From NCBI GenBank assembly GCA_039000515.1, contig JBCFYV010011135.1, positions 13,716,376 to 13,780,375 of the forward strand: a stretch of DNA of 64,000 bases. The letters are read 5' to 3'. The notes beneath the pieces were generated by a model. It ran no database searches. It had not been told where the DNA came from and saw only the letters and a program-made list of their open reading frames with translations. A program made the position numbers and the translations under genes. This document shows, one piece after another, positions 11,455 through 23,639 of this stretch (positions are counted from its first letter, which is position 1; each line of letters starts with the position of its first letter). Origin of the DNA: Timema cristinae. Taxonomy: Eukaryota; Arthropoda; Insecta; Phasmatodea; Timematidae.

Positions 11455-12022
11455 CATCAGATTTGGTGGCAGCATGGTCTAACATGCTACTCTTGCAATA
11501 AACTAAACTGCCGATGACAGAAAGATTGAGGTCCGAATCTAAGTCAAGTGTATCGAGAGTGGTTTTTTCAAACAGGTTTTCCACTCTCCCTCCAAGCAAA
11601 TGTGGTTAAACTTCCCATCCTCATTGCTAAAAACATTAGCATAATCAATACATGAGTGTATAACCCTAACAGGTAATGAGACACAATGCTTGTAAAAAAT
11701 TATTATGCTATAGTATAGGGATAGAGAAGGTTGTGTTTGAGAGGGATAACATATTTATAAAACAACACCTTTAGTACGCTGATCTCCCAGTCACCGGCAG
11801 TCTTCTATTGCGAGAGAGGCTCATTAAATCACCAAAGTGGGTCCTCAAGGCTTGAATCTCGACCATGTGTAACTAGGGTGGTTTTTCTTAAATGGTTTTC
11901 CAATCTCTATCTGCATAAATAATGGTACATTTCTTTTAAAATCATACCTTCCTCCACCCTATCCAATTAGCATTAAAGTATGCATATAACCTAAACAGAT
12001 ACTAAGGTGCGGCAATTTTTTT
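11455..12022. mobile_element. Two or three diverged SINE family A copies in opposite orientations
   Basis: 11455-11700 reads plus (TTTTCCACTCTCCCTCCAAG body). 11716-11850 reads minus. 11850-12022 reads plus again, ending in a decayed tail TAACCTAAACAGATACTAAG. The junction near 11850 suggests one copy inserted into, or recombined with, another. Confidence 0.6.
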
Positions 12023-12352
12023 ATATAATGTAAACCAAATAAAAAGTGAATAATAAAAATTGTACCAATTTGAGGAGATTAACCTCTAACAACAAATCAT
12101 ATTTTTTTAAGATCCAAATTTTGAATTTGAAATTCAGGATATGTAAGCAAAATAAATAAAGATTCAAGTTGATTTTAAAAATAAGAATCATTATGTCTTT
12201 TAATCTATTTTATAGAATTTTTGGCAAATGTCAACAGAATCTATTTCCTTATTTGTTGGCTGAATTTAAGTGATAACTCCCAGAATCGTAGGCCAAATAG
12301 TAGGACAGTGGGGCAAGAAGGGAAAGGCGAAGTGTGGGGGGTGCCACCAGAC

Positions 12353-12613
12353 CTTGATCTTTGTGACGGCTTCTTCGACCATGTGTTTCTTGAGTCTCTT
12401 CCGTCGTTTGTGGCCGCCTTCTTCCTCCACCTCAACTGAGCCAAGAAAGTGAAGCCTGAAAACCGTTCCTGCCGCCCCGCCCCCCAGGGGCGTTAGCGGT
12501 ACCTCACTGTTTACATCGTCATCTTCGTCATCATCGTCATCATCATCAGTCACCTCGTCATGAAAACCTCCCAGCTCGCAGCCAGGCATATGCGTCTGCT
12601 GGTTGGCTGCCTC
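12353..12613 (-). CDS. Candidate extra exon: acidic linker plus divergent PTB N-terminus
   Basis: This open segment is 87 codons from a good acceptor (acattgcag|GAG) to ATCAAG|gtctgg, phase 0 at both ends. In order it encodes a polar lead (EAANQQTHMPGCELGG), an aspartate-rich run around residues 23-33 (TDDDDDDDEDDDV), a Gly-rich hinge, then VFRLHFLGSVEV, a basic insert (KRRKRLKK) and HMVEEAVTKIK. FLGSVEV matches the PTB first strand, and EEAVTKIK matches the helix that ends the 24694 exon as EEAVSRIK, at the same splice phase. Spliced onto the exon at 4315 it would complete a PTB domain. The frame is also open upstream to an ATG at 12634 and beyond, so an alternative first exon is possible. 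The donor is weak (gtctgg). I could not assign this PTB subtype to a named family. The exon is an inference; the sequence match to a PTB start is direct. Confidence 0.6.
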
Positions 12614-12738
12614 CTGCAATGTGTGGCTGGCCATTAGCAGAAAAGGGCAACAGAACAACAATGTTACTCTCTCCCTCTCTCTATCTCTCTCATGGATGAA
12701 ATAAACCGTTGTGAATAACGTAATAGCTGATTTATTTT

Positions 12739-12985
12739 TTAGCACCGCGCCTTGCTACCCTCGAGCTATCCACAAATGTACTAATTATGCAAATGTGTTA
12801 GGTATAAGGAAGGTTTGAAGTTTATAGAAATTGTACCAGAATTTGCGCGAAAAGACCATGGAAAACCATCGAGGGAAATCCACTCTCTGTACACCCGATC
12901 AGGATTTGAGACTTATTTTCTCAGTCATCAGCAGTCCAGTCTATTATGAGAGTGATGTCATAGACCATTTGACTATCAAGACAAG
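12739..12985 (-). mobile_element. SINE family A, diverged
   Basis: TTTAGCACCGCGCCTTGCTA tail and CAGGATTTGAGACTTATTTT head region. It starts just upstream (5' on the minus strand) of the candidate extra PTB exon, so any promoter there would include SINE sequence. Confidence 0.7.
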
Positions 12986-14400
12986 ACAGTATTTAATATA
13001 ACAACTCTAAACAATTATTAGAGAACAGGCTGCAGTCATACTTGCGACATGAATGTCACAACCTAGGTTGCCAGTATGCGAAGCCTTATCATAAATATGG
13101 GTGGCCGTATTATGTGACTATGCCTTCCAAAAGAAACTTGGTCACAAAAGTGAGTGGCCGATATATATAATGCAACTTTAAGCGCTGGAGTCCTGGTTGA
13201 GTCAGTCTTGTTGCAAGTTGGGCCGTGCACGCGGCGGTAGTTATATTAATTCGTGAAAACTATCGGTATGAACAAAACAAGTTTTCAATCAAAATTTATT
13301 TAACTTAGTACAGTGCTGCTCATATAAAGTGGTCAGCTTACAGAGGAACTTGCTTGATTTTACCCTCTTTATATACTTATTTTTTTGTTATAATTCAAAA
13401 ATATTTCCTACCTGTGACAAAAAAATAAATAAAAATAAAAATATTTTTAGACCTATAAGGGTTTCGGAGAGTATAACATTGTTGTTTTGATCATCAGCTG
13501 TGCATCTGTCGTCTCAAAACAAAGAAAAACAACCATGTGTTTCAGTCATATGACCTTTTTAAGAGTTAGAACTAAATGTATAATATTTCTCAACACAACT
13601 AACACACTTTATGATGATTTTTAAATTAATTTTATTTAAAAATTTAGAAATATTTGTCTATGTAATGGACATATAATTGTAGTGGAATATAGCATTTAAA
13701 AGTGTTATCAAGAATAGTGCAATCTCATTATTCTAAAGTGACAAAACATGTAAAAAAACCAAGTAGCATAAGAAAAAATTTAGAGACAACATTTTAACAA
13801 AGATTTATATTTACAGTTTAAGTTGGCAAGGAGGGATGAATAGTTAAGTAATGTACATGTTTTAATTTCAACGTACAAGGTGCAAAGTGATATTTAAGTT
13901 TAAAATAAACGAGGAAAGATATTACAAACAACGTGAGAGCCATAAATAAATAGTGACCAAACAAGGAATTTGAATGGCCAAATGCATAAGAAAAAAACCC
14001 AAAAAACAATTATAAATAAATAAAGTGATGAAATGTGTGGGTGCATCTAAAACATCATAAAAACATGTAAACATAAAAAAATTACAAGAAAAGTGGGTGT
14101 TTAAGGGGAGGGGAGGCAGAGAAGAATATGAGGGTTAAGAGACGACAGATGATACAACAAACGAGCCTTTTTAGTGTAGCAGGCAACCAACCAACCACAG
14201 CGAGAAGCGTGCGTTAACTTGACCACCCCACATTTCCCCTACTTTCCATCGCACATGTCATGACTTGTAGGTAAGTACCAGGCACACTTGCAAGTGCCAA
14301 CTTGACAACAATTATACCACACTTGCAAACCTTCCTTGCATTTATTTAACACTAAATAAAAAAAGGGAAAAGAAAAAGATAAAACACTATAAAAGAGTGT

Positions 14401-14410
14401 ATTATTATTA

Positions 14411-14450
<40 letters not shown>
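14401..14450 (+). repeat. (ATT)n microsatellite
   Basis: A 50-bp TTA/ATT run with no SINE tail attached. Confidence 0.95.
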
Positions 14451-14914
14451 GGTTAGGTGCTTAATTGGTGTAAATGATTGGTTAAGTTAAGTGCACATGC
14501 TTGATTCTAACCCGGAATGATGGGGTTCGATGCTCAACTGAGTGCAATGAAACATTTTCCCCAATGTGGTCTCACAGCTGTTATTTGGATGAATGAAAGT
14601 AAATTTTATAAACATTTATCGTGTTCACTATACTACTTAAAGAAAATATATTAAGTTACCAACAATCATTATAGTAGCACAACATCATTCTAATAATGCG
14701 ATTTTATTTATAGCAGAAGGTTAAGAAACAGAGAAAAGAATGTAATAGAAAAAAATATCCCAATAAGACTTGCAAGATTAAAGGAAGAATACAATTCACA
14801 CCTTACATTGCTGTCACCAGACAAAGTGGTAATAGTCACCTTTTAAAAAATATAATTAGTTTTTTTGTCAACACATTTTACTATCTATATTCGTGGTTTT
14901 TGCAATTGACCTTA

Positions 14915-15320
14915 TTACACTAATGTGTTAGGGATGAAAAAAAAAACTTGAATTCTAGAGGAAGTCTACCCTTATTTAAGTGGAGGGAGGGTGAAAAACC
15001 ATTTAGAAAAAAAATCCATCCAAGGCATATCCAATGTGGATTAAAACCCTGGTATCCCCCTCATTGGCAGTACAGTGACACCTTAGATCATGCAACCACC
15101 AGGTGGGTTAGAATTAGTCATTGCAGACCAATCCATTAACAAATGTTTTGTTCATAGGTTTAGTAAAATTATAATTTTTATTTTTAGCACTGCATCTCAC
15201 AATCCCTTTTGGTTATACGCATACATACTAATTACGCTAATATTTTATGGATGGGGACGGTTGAAATTATAAGAAGTATGGCAGTTTTTGTGTGGAGGGA
15301 GAGTAGAAAACCATTAAGAG
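14915..15320 (-). mobile_element. Two partial SINE family A copies
   Basis: 14915-15108 has the body and head without the tail. 15184-15320 has the tail (TTAGCACTGCATCTCACAAT) and body without the head. Confidence 0.65.
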
Positions 15321-15539
15321 TATTATTATAGTTGGTGCTACAGCTAGTAGTGATGAATGGTAAATCGTGGATTTAGGTGGCAATTTTTATATAGACTGCA
15401 CTTTGAGAAACTTTACGATGATTTTATTTGTCAATACCATTTTATTAATGGAGAAATCTTTATGTTAAACAATTGAAGCATAGTTAACACGACTTCTCGG
15501 ATAACATTCTAAAGGGAGGGATTGGGTGGATATAGAAAA

Positions 15540-15622
15540 ATTACACAAAGACAGGGATTTGAGCCCTGGGTGCATCCATTCGGCTTCATACGCCGACTGC
15601 TCAACCGATTGGGGCGTCTTTT
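15540..15622 (-). mobile_element. tRNA-like fragment
   Basis: On the minus strand: GCCCCAATCGGTTGAGCAGT, GGCGTATGAAGCCGAATGG and CAGGGCTCAAATCCCTG. The arms pair imperfectly; it is probably a SINE head. Confidence 0.5.
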
Positions 15623-15827
15623 AGAGAATTGGGTTGCTTCTCTCTAATACTTCTTGATTACTTCCGATAAAATTCAAACACGGTTGAGAGCTTTGGATTT
15701 AAAGGCTGGTTTTGTCCAGTGACAATAGTGACAAGCATGAAATGGGTTTCATTTTTAAATTGGTAATGTAGTAATAATTTCTTTTTCATAAGTATGTATA
15801 TATTGTTTTCCTGTATTTTCTTCTATA

Positions 15828-15830
<3 letters not shown>

Positions 15831-15890
<60 letters not shown>

Positions 15891-15948
15891 TTTATTATTA
15901 TTATTATTATTTAGCACCGCGTCTTATTACCCGTTCGGGTTATACGCT
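15831..15948 (-). mobile_element. Tail-only SINE insertion with 15-bp target duplication
   Basis: (AAT)n/(ATT)n followed by AGCACCGCGTCTTATTACCC and GGGTTATACGC, flanked by TTTTCTTCTATAAAT at 15816-15830 and 15949-15963. Confidence 0.9.
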
Positions 15949-17087
15949 TTTTCTTCTATAAATCTAATTATTAACTTTAAATGAGAAAAGCAGTTTTTCT
16001 TTCATTTGAAAATCACATGAAAGAGATAAATTCACCATAACTCATAAATATATACTATTTCAAATATACATTACATTTGATGCTATGACTAACTGATTTT
16101 TTGTAGATTTATTTTTAAATGATACAAATTTCATGTTTAATATCTTTGAATTTACATTCATTTACATATTTTGAGCTCTAGTGATCAAAGTTTTTGAATA
16201 CAGATCCAGAAGTCCCGGTTCGATTCCTGGTACTAGCAGAATTTTTCTGTGAAGCAGTAGTTGTGTAACAAGCTCAAACTTAGCCTCATGAGGACAAATT
16301 AGCAGCTATTTGAATAAAGAAGTAGTAGCTCCTGTCTAGAAAACAGAGATTAACAGCTAGAGGGTTCCTTGTGTTACTCAAATGATACCTCCTATCCTTA
16401 AATGTTGGCACTATCATCACCAATTGTGGTGGCTGCTCGGTCGATATAGCTTGCTTGCGGACTCACACCATAAGAGTTTTTTTACATATTTTTAATTGAG
16501 TTTGTCTGTCATCTGCAAGTCACTATTGAGCTATTGCAAATTCTTGCAATCGATAAAAATTTTTGACAAAGAAGATTTGGTAAAGTATATAGAGGAGAAT
16601 TTTCTTTTTAACTGAAAGAAAAAAAAGCTGTATCATCTAGAAATTAGTTAATTATAATAAAAAATAAGTAATCAAAGATAAAGTCGTTTTGTTCAAGTTG
16701 GCACCTGTAAGAACACAAAAAAAAGTTTTTTGATGGTCATCAAACAGCTACATGCATCTTTATAAAAACAAGTTTATATACAATTCATAAAAGACAAATA
16801 AAAAAATCTAAATTAAACAAATTGAATCAAATGGTAACAAAAGATAGTTATGTTAACATGATACAGTTGAATATAAAAATGAAATAATATTCCCATCTCA
16901 ACACATTAACATTGATTTTTAGTTTAGAGTGCAAAATAGGGACTATGTTTATAAAATCAAGATAATTGAAGGGTACAGGGGGAAAAGGAGGAGAGTCACA
17001 TTTTAACTCAAAAGTGCTTTCATCCATTAGACAAGCACGATATCTTTCTAAAGCACTTTTAAATTATGGTTAAAAGCGTTTACTGTA

Positions 17088-17342
17088 ATTTACTTTACAT
17101 CCATTGCTGTTCCCAGACTGTGGCGGCTTGCTAGGCCTGTCGTAGATTCATATGACTTATAATCTAACTTAAGACTAGGAAAGACACAACATCCAATTCC
17201 GAGCCATTAATTTATCAATGTGAAACGGTGAACCTACATTTTCCCAAATATACATTTTTCAAGCATGCCAAGAATCAAACCCAGGACCCTAAGTTCAGTA
17301 GACAGACACACTACTGACTGAGCTATGGTTTCAGATATAGCT
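17088..17342 (-). mobile_element. SINE family C, near full length
   Basis: TTACATCCATTGCTGTTCCC to GACTGAGCTATGGTTTCAGA; CGGCTTGCTAGGCCTGTCGT matches the family body. Confidence 0.87.
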
Positions 17343-18397
17343 CTCTGCCATATTTGTATAAAATATATTGTCCTTGAAAGTGTGTGTGTGTGATGGGACT
17401 TCCCTTTTATTTCCCCGTACCCTTCGATTGTGTTTTAAGACATTAAAAAATACAGGTTCCTATAGTTTAGAAAAACATGTATGATGAAAATGTAATTGAA
17501 AAAAAAAACCTTGCCATCTAAATCTAAGACCTTGAAGCAAACAAAATACGGTCAAACAAAATGCAGGTACACATATGTTGTAGATCTTTAATAATAATTT
17601 ATTTCATTATTAGGCATGTGCGAAGCTTCGAAATGTCGAAGTTGAAGGTCAAATCTCCTTTGCTTCGAACTCAACACCTACAATAAACCTTAGCAACTAT
17701 GAAAAATTTGAAGGAAGAATAAAACTTTGATAAACTATTAACATATTTGATATATTTCACTAAATATTACATATTTCAAGATACCGTAATTTTAGAACTA
17801 CTACTAAACATTAGTTTATCAAGGACTAATAATTAAATAACAACAGCCATAACGCAAGCATAGATATAATATGGGTAACAATGAAAATATCTTATAGTCA
17901 GTATCGCCAAAATTATTTTGTACAAATAAAAATACCTGTCAAATTGTAGCACTAAGGTATTATAACAAATACAAACATTGCATCAAACTTTGGCAGACTA
18001 TTCCTTGGGTGAAAATAGAATAATTCGCATCAGCAACCTAGGGTCCATCTTATATATTAAGGGTGGTATGCACCCCTAAAGATAGAGCTAAAAACGACTG
18101 TTGTGTGAAATATTATGAAAACTGCTTAGGGTATTACAACAAATCTTTGTTTACTACTTATTGAAATCTTTATCATTAATAAACTAAATGTGCTGTTACC
18201 GTTACCCACCATCATCATTTAAAAAAAGGGGGGGTTGTAACACTTTTTTCTGCAATAAAATATGTCAGAGTAAGTATTATCAATTTTGACTTAAGATTAC
18301 AAACTTGGAGTGAAAATTAACAAAAAAAGGTGTATTGGAGAAACTTTCTAGCTGTGTTGCATAGCCACCACGCTCTCCTTACTCATATTTCAACCAA

Positions 18398-18450
18398 CCA
18401 TGGCAGGAATCAAACCCAGGACCATTAGCTCAGAAGACAGACAAAATATG
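18398..18450 (-). mobile_element. SINE family C, head fragment
   Basis: CCATGGCAGGAATCAAACCC followed by AGGACCATTAGCTCAGAAGA only. Confidence 0.6.
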
Positions 18451-18769
18451 GTTCTCAGGGACCGAAGGATTGGTTCAACCAAGAAAACCCTTAGTTTTGA
18501 AATTTGTTAAAATTCATCCAAAAAGTGAACTCTACTTCATAACTCAAAAGTTTATGAAGGACGACTAAAGTGTAATTTACAGTATTTTAACATAAGATGC
18601 TATAAAATTATATTATTAAAGATTGATATAGTTTAAATCTAATTTAATAATTTTTATTTTTTTCCCTGGTGTCTCCATTTGTTATGTTTAAGAGTGTAAA
18701 CTATTGATGCAATAATTACTAACCATTTAAAAAGAGATGTATATTGATGTATGCATGAGGATCAAATTT

Positions 18770-18905
18770 TTGAGTAAGTGCCGCATTCATGTGGAAAACC
18801 ATAAAGGAAAGCCAACCGGGGATTCAAACCCCGATATCCCCATCATAGTCAGCCCAGTATATTGTCAAAGTGAGACCTTGAGCTCTTCAACCACTCAAGT
18901 GGGTT
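18770..18905 (-). mobile_element. SINE family A, head half
   Basis: ATGTGGAAAACCATAAAGGA and CGGGGATTCAAACCCCGATA followed by a CAACCACTCAAGTGGGTT head; no tail. Confidence 0.6.
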
Positions 18906-19167
18906 ATGATTCGAAATTGACTTGAAAGGATTAAAATCTTAGTTTTAATAAAATGTCTGAGATAATAAGTCACTATATATCCTCAGTACTTGTTAACACA
19001 TTTTAAATGGCCAAGCTTAATATTTGAGCAGCTTTTACCCTATCTGCTTGCACACAATGTGAAGATTTTTTTTTTTTTTACCTAGTTAGGTTTACAAATT
19101 ATTCGGTGTTTGCTAAATGATTGAATAACTTATTTTCGATATGGATTAATTGTCTGTTTGTATTACA

Positions 19168-19360
19168 TATCAACCCTTCCTTCACCTCTGACAAGATATC
19201 TTGTTAATGTGGGGAATGCCAGGCCTCCACCGTGGTTCGGATTCCACGTTAAACTGTAGATCCTCCATTTCATCTCACAATCACCCTACCATTACACATT
19301 AGCATAAGTGCGTTTAACCCGAACGGCTACTAAGACGCGGTGCTAATAATAATAATAATA
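19168..19360 (+). mobile_element. SINE family B, 5' truncated
   Basis: Begins at CAACCCTTCCTTCACCTCTG; body, tail and (AAT)n are intact. The tRNA-like head is absent. Confidence 0.88.
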
Positions 19361-19454
19361 ATATTAAATTTCAAATTTACATGGTAACTAATTTGAGTCA
19401 ATATGCTTTGGGTAAGCGCGTTTCTAGTTAATTTTGTGAAGAAGCAAAATTTAC

Positions 19455-19655
19455 ATTACTGGGCCGAAGAAAACCCTGGGAAATTACTCCAGCAACATTT
19501 ACAAATATGCAAGTGAGAGGAGAACAGTGGAAGCAATTAAAAGAGGAATAATGCTGAAAGAATAGAAGAAGATTGAGACATTTTACAAAGCTGACCCGGA
19601 CAAAGGTCGGAAATAGTTGATGAAGATGATGAGTTAAAGTTTGTAACTTCATTGT
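19455..19655 (+). mobile_element. LINE 3' end remnant
   Basis: AGCTGACCCGGACAAAGGTC and neighbouring bases resemble the last codons and 3' UTR start of the elements at 32945 and 58790 (GACCCGGCCATCGGCTGGAA). Several stops and shifts are present. Confidence 0.5.
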
Positions 19656-19892
19656 TCCAGTATTTTGTTAGTTTTTTTTTAGTAGGTTGGTGTGCATGTG
19701 TATGACATTGCCTGTTTTCTCAAGTTTCCAGGTGCAACTCTACACATCAGGTATTTAATTAGAGCATGGACCAATAAGTCTACAAGTGAACTGTCCGATT
19801 CTTTAGCGATATAATCAGACACACACAATTCACATATGACCAAATAAAAAATTAATGTGTTTGTGCTAGCTTTCTGATGACAAATATGATAG

Positions 19893-20056
19893 TGAATGAG
19901 GTCCGACACCTTAGCTTGGCCGGTAGTGCATTCATCTACTGAGCTAATGGTCCCAGGATAGAGTCCCGGCATGGCCAAAAAAATTGATCATCGGTGAAAT
20001 GTGGTTTTAACCTTTCACAGTGATGATTTAATGGCCGAAGGCTGGATGCTCTAGAT
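19893..20056 (+). mobile_element. SINE family C, 3' truncated
   Basis: GTCCGACACCTTAGCTTGGC head, GGCATGGCCAAAAAAATTGA and a diverged GGCCGAAGGCTGGATGCT; the rest is lost. Confidence 0.75.
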
Positions 20057-20371
20057 TTAAGTTGGTTAATAAGTCGTGCACTGATATAATCAGTCAGTTG
20101 AGCTAGTGCACGTTAAATACCTCTAATAAAAGTAATATAGTAAGAAATTATAGTGAAGAAGACGGGAAAAGAAGTATAGGAATAAAAATGTTTAACCAAA
20201 CCTGACCATATACATGAAAACATTTCACAAGTCATCAATGAATCTCGATTTATTTACAAAGTGATTCTCTCCTTAAGAAAACATAATCCCTGTGCTCTCA
20301 TAATTTATTTTTACCATAAAAAAGTTGTGAAATATAACAAAAAGATATAAGCATAGTGAAGTAATATTAAT

Positions 20372-20630
20372 AATAATAATATTTAGCACTGCGTCTTACT
20401 ACCCGTTCGGGTTATACGCTTTAAGTACTAATTACGCTAATGGATTAGGAATTGGGAAGGTTTTTAATTAGAGGAAGTGAACCCGCATTTGCGTGGAGGT
20501 AGAGTGGAAAACCATTTAGGGAAAACCACCCCCAGTTCACCCGACCGAGATTCGAACCTCGATCTCCCCGTCCTCGGCAGTCGAGCTAAACACGACAAGC
20601 ACGTTAGCCAACTATGCCACCGAGGCGGGT
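20372..20630 (-). mobile_element. SINE family A, full length with target duplication
   Basis: A near-consensus copy flanked by GTGAAGTAATATTAAT at 20356-20371 and again at 20631-20646. The duplication fixes both ends and shows insertion by target-primed reverse transcription. The minus-strand frame across it is SINE-derived, not a gene. Confidence 0.93.
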
Positions 20631-20875
20631 GTGAAGTAATATTAATTTGGTAACAGTACTCCAATTTGAAATGGCTGAAAGGCAAAAAAAGATGTTCAGT
20701 GACTTGACAATGATAACACCTGCACTGGTTAGCACACAGCCAATGAGATGTGTAGATTTGGGTTAGAATCTCAGTCGGGAGTATCAATGCATTTTAAATA
20801 ATCAATTAATTATTATTATAATCCTCCTTACTAAATCACTATGAATATAACTAATATAATTAATTGTTAATTAAT

Positions 20876-21123
20876 TTATCACCGCATCTTACTACCCATT
20901 CGAGTTATACGCTCAAGTACTAATTACGCTAATAGTTTAGGGATTGGGAAGGTTGTATTTAGAAGAAGTGAACCCACATTTGCATGGAGGGAGAGTAGAA
21001 AACAATTTAGGAAAAGCCACCCCAAGTTCCCCCGACCAAGATTCGAACCTCGATCTCCCCGTCCTTGGCAGTCTAGCTCAACAAGAAGCTAGCGCGTTAG
21101 CTAACTACACCACCAAGGCAGGT
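20876..21123 (-). mobile_element. SINE family A, full length
   Basis: Complete copy with a slightly diverged head (ACCACCAAGGCAGGT). It lies 250 bp from the 20372 copy in the same orientation. Confidence 0.88.
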
Positions 21124-21260
21124 CATAGGATACAATATTATTACAAATTTTCAACAAAACAGTGTAGTGAAGTGGATCGACTGCTTTTCACACAAAAAGT
21201 TAACATAGTATGGATTATTTGGAATAGAGCACTAGGCTAGATCAGGCTTTAGATTAGGAG

Positions 21261-21566
21261 GGATAGCCAGCACACTTACCTTGGTGATAATGAAGTAGAA
21301 ATTGTTTAGATAAAACATTTAGGGCATAGGCAAGAACATCACTAGGTGGATGCTAAGTGGATATTAGTGTGGGTTTGCTTGTGTCATCATAGGTTAAAAG
21401 ATGGAGCGATAGTGTGCTCGGGACCTCACTATTGGTCCACCAAGCATTTACTAACGTTCTTGCATAAAGCCCTTAAAAAACAAGAAATAAACACACAAAC
21501 ACAAAAATGTGTTTTATCTAAATAATTTATATTCCAGTATCACTAAAGTAGGTACGCTGGCTATCC
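21261..21566. mobile_element. MITE with ~57-bp inverted ends
   Basis: The left arm starts GGATAGCCAGCACACTTACC and runs to GTTTAGATAAAACA. The reversed right arm starts GGATAGCCAGCGTACCTACT and runs to ATTTAGATAAAACA. The centre has no ORF. A related half copy lies at 43735-43806. Confidence 0.7.
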
Positions 21567-21639
21567 ATCTTACTTTAGTATGAATTAGTATAAGACCAAT
21601 TTTAACAAAGCAGGCCATAATACAGTCAAATGTTCGAAT

Positions 21640-21935
21640 AAAATATGAATCTTATTTTGACTCAGATTTGAATTAAAATTTTTTAAGCTTCGCACAAGCT
21701 TAAAACCCGGTAATTTCTTTTCAAACATTCAAGTGTTAAGGTGGGATGGTAGGGATTTTAAGTTAAGGGCAGTATTTTTTTGTTGTTTTTATAGCAAAAT
21801 AAATCAAAGAATTCTTCGGTAGTAACAATGAGTTTCATTTTCTTCACATGGTGACCATAACAGTTATATTACATCTAGCAGCGGTGATAACTATTTCTCT
21901 TATCACCATGTGTAGAAAACTAAACTATGTTGCCA
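21640..21935 (+). repeat. Family G direct repeat, copy 1
   Basis: TTTAAGCTTCGCACAAGCTT, TTAAGGTGGGATGGTAGGGA and ACCATGTGTAGAAAACTAAA are shared in order with 24130-24500. The copies are about 2.5 kb apart and diverged. Confidence 0.65.
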
Positions 21936-22555
21936 CTGGATAAAGATTACAGTCTAATGCAACATTTATTTTATGCTAGATCTGTGCAACAAAACAATGT
22001 TTACATTTATTGTGTGAACAAAGAAGAATTTACTATAGCATATAAGAATATAATAAAGTTTATGGGGAATATTTTGCTATACAAAGATTTCAAACTGTTC
22101 TGGTGAGAATTTTCTTCAAATAAATGTGCTGTATTATGAAAACTGCCAAAATTATAAATATTGGACTATAGAACCAAGTCAAGATATGATTAAAAAAAAA
22201 AGGCAATATTTTGTAAACAAAAATATATCTACAAGTTGCTCCAGTTTTGAAACCGTTTTAATAATTAGGGTTTCACATGAATTTGATTTAAATTCTAATC
22301 AGCTTTGAATGTTCTAAAAAGATGAAGGGATAAAAACCCCTCTAGCATCACCACTAAACATATTGACAGCTAACCATATATTTATGTTAAAATGTAATTA
22401 TTCTTGTTGTGATGTTCTTTGTTTTGCAGAAAATACAGCATTCTTAAATTGACTGATTACACCAGGGCCTTCAATTATAAGCTTCTCTATAATGCAACCA
22501 ACATAGTAAACTTGCTAACCTTCAGGGTAAGCCAACTGTCAGTTACATACTAATT

Positions 22556-22752
22556 ATTATTATTATTAGCACCGTGTCTTACCACCCATTCGGGTTATAC
22601 ACACTTACGCTAATGTGTAATGATAGGGTGATTGTGAGATGAAATGAAGGACCTACAGTTTAACGTGGAATCCGAACCACGGTGGAGGCCTGGCATTCCA
22701 CACATTCACAAGATGTCTTGTCAGAGGTGAAGGAAGGGTTTGGTAATCAGTA
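22556..22752 (-). mobile_element. SINE family B, 5' truncated
   Basis: Stops at GAAGGGTTTGGTAATCAG. Flanks TTACATA and GTACATA suggest a short duplication, so truncation happened at insertion. Confidence 0.87.
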
Positions 22753-22871
22753 CATAATAATGTTTACATGGAAACAATTCTAGGATAATTAAATTACAAG
22801 TTGTGATAAAAGCCAATTTATTAGTTTAGGAGAGAGTATGGTTAACATTACTGAGTACAACGTCTTACTAT

Positions 22872-23290
22872 TAGGGATGGGGCCATCGAATCCTTAAGAA
22901 CATTAGAGATTTGAGGATTCGAGAAAATTTTGGATTTGAGACTCAAATTCTTTTAAATATTTTTTTTCTTCAATTTTTTCAAGTGAAATTTGTCTTAGAG
23001 CTCTAATACTGTTTATTGGAGGTTCAGAATAAATTATAATTATAGATTAAACTTAACAACCAGGCCCCAGACCAGTAATTTAACACTTGTAAGAATGTAT
23101 GAATGATAGTGAAAGGATTAAAAGAAAGAATGTTAACATTTAGTTACTATTTGTATTTTATACTATTCGATTATATTTAAAATTCCTCTCTTGTTTATAA
23201 TTTTTTCAAGATTTGGATTTGAGATTTGGGATTCAGATTAGAGATTCAGATTTGTAAAATAGCGAATTCGACGCAACTCTAAATATATTT
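22872..23290 (+). repeat. Family E repeat
   Basis: Runs from GGGATGGGGCCATCGAATCC through AACTTAACAACCAGGCCCCA and AACATTTAGTTACTATTTGT to GATTCAGATTTGTAAAATAG. Other copies are at 48125 (reverse), 49225 (partial), 49920 and 61685. There is no ORF, and the class is unknown. Confidence 0.7.
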
Positions 23291-23639
23291 TATTTGGGTT
23301 CAAATTGAAAAAAGTGAACTTTACAGCAACTAATGGCCAATGATTGCTAAGCATTTAAAATTCAAGATTTATTAAAATCTTAAATTGAATCTGAATTTTT
23401 ACATACTCATTAGATTTTTAAGGTATCTAGTTTTTTAAGAAGTGAATTTAATTTATAAAATTTATTTAATAGTTTAATTATAGAATTTGTTATTGTTAAT
23501 TTGTAAATACAGTAGGGGTTTAAATTTTAATTATAATTATAATTAAAATTATTATTATTTAAATTAATATTTGACTAGAATCTGAATCAAATTATTTGAA
23601 ATGAAATATTGCTTTGAATCTAACAAGTTAGAACATTGG

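Noticed and set aside
12221..12452. Plus-strand frames opposite the candidate PTB exon
   Set aside because: They are shadows of the minus-strand coding and show no family motif.
20944..21240. Frames containing [19 protein letters not shown] peptide, also at 30797, 41130 and 46696
   Set aside because: The same peptide recurs because it is the family A SINE body read in one frame; there is no gene.
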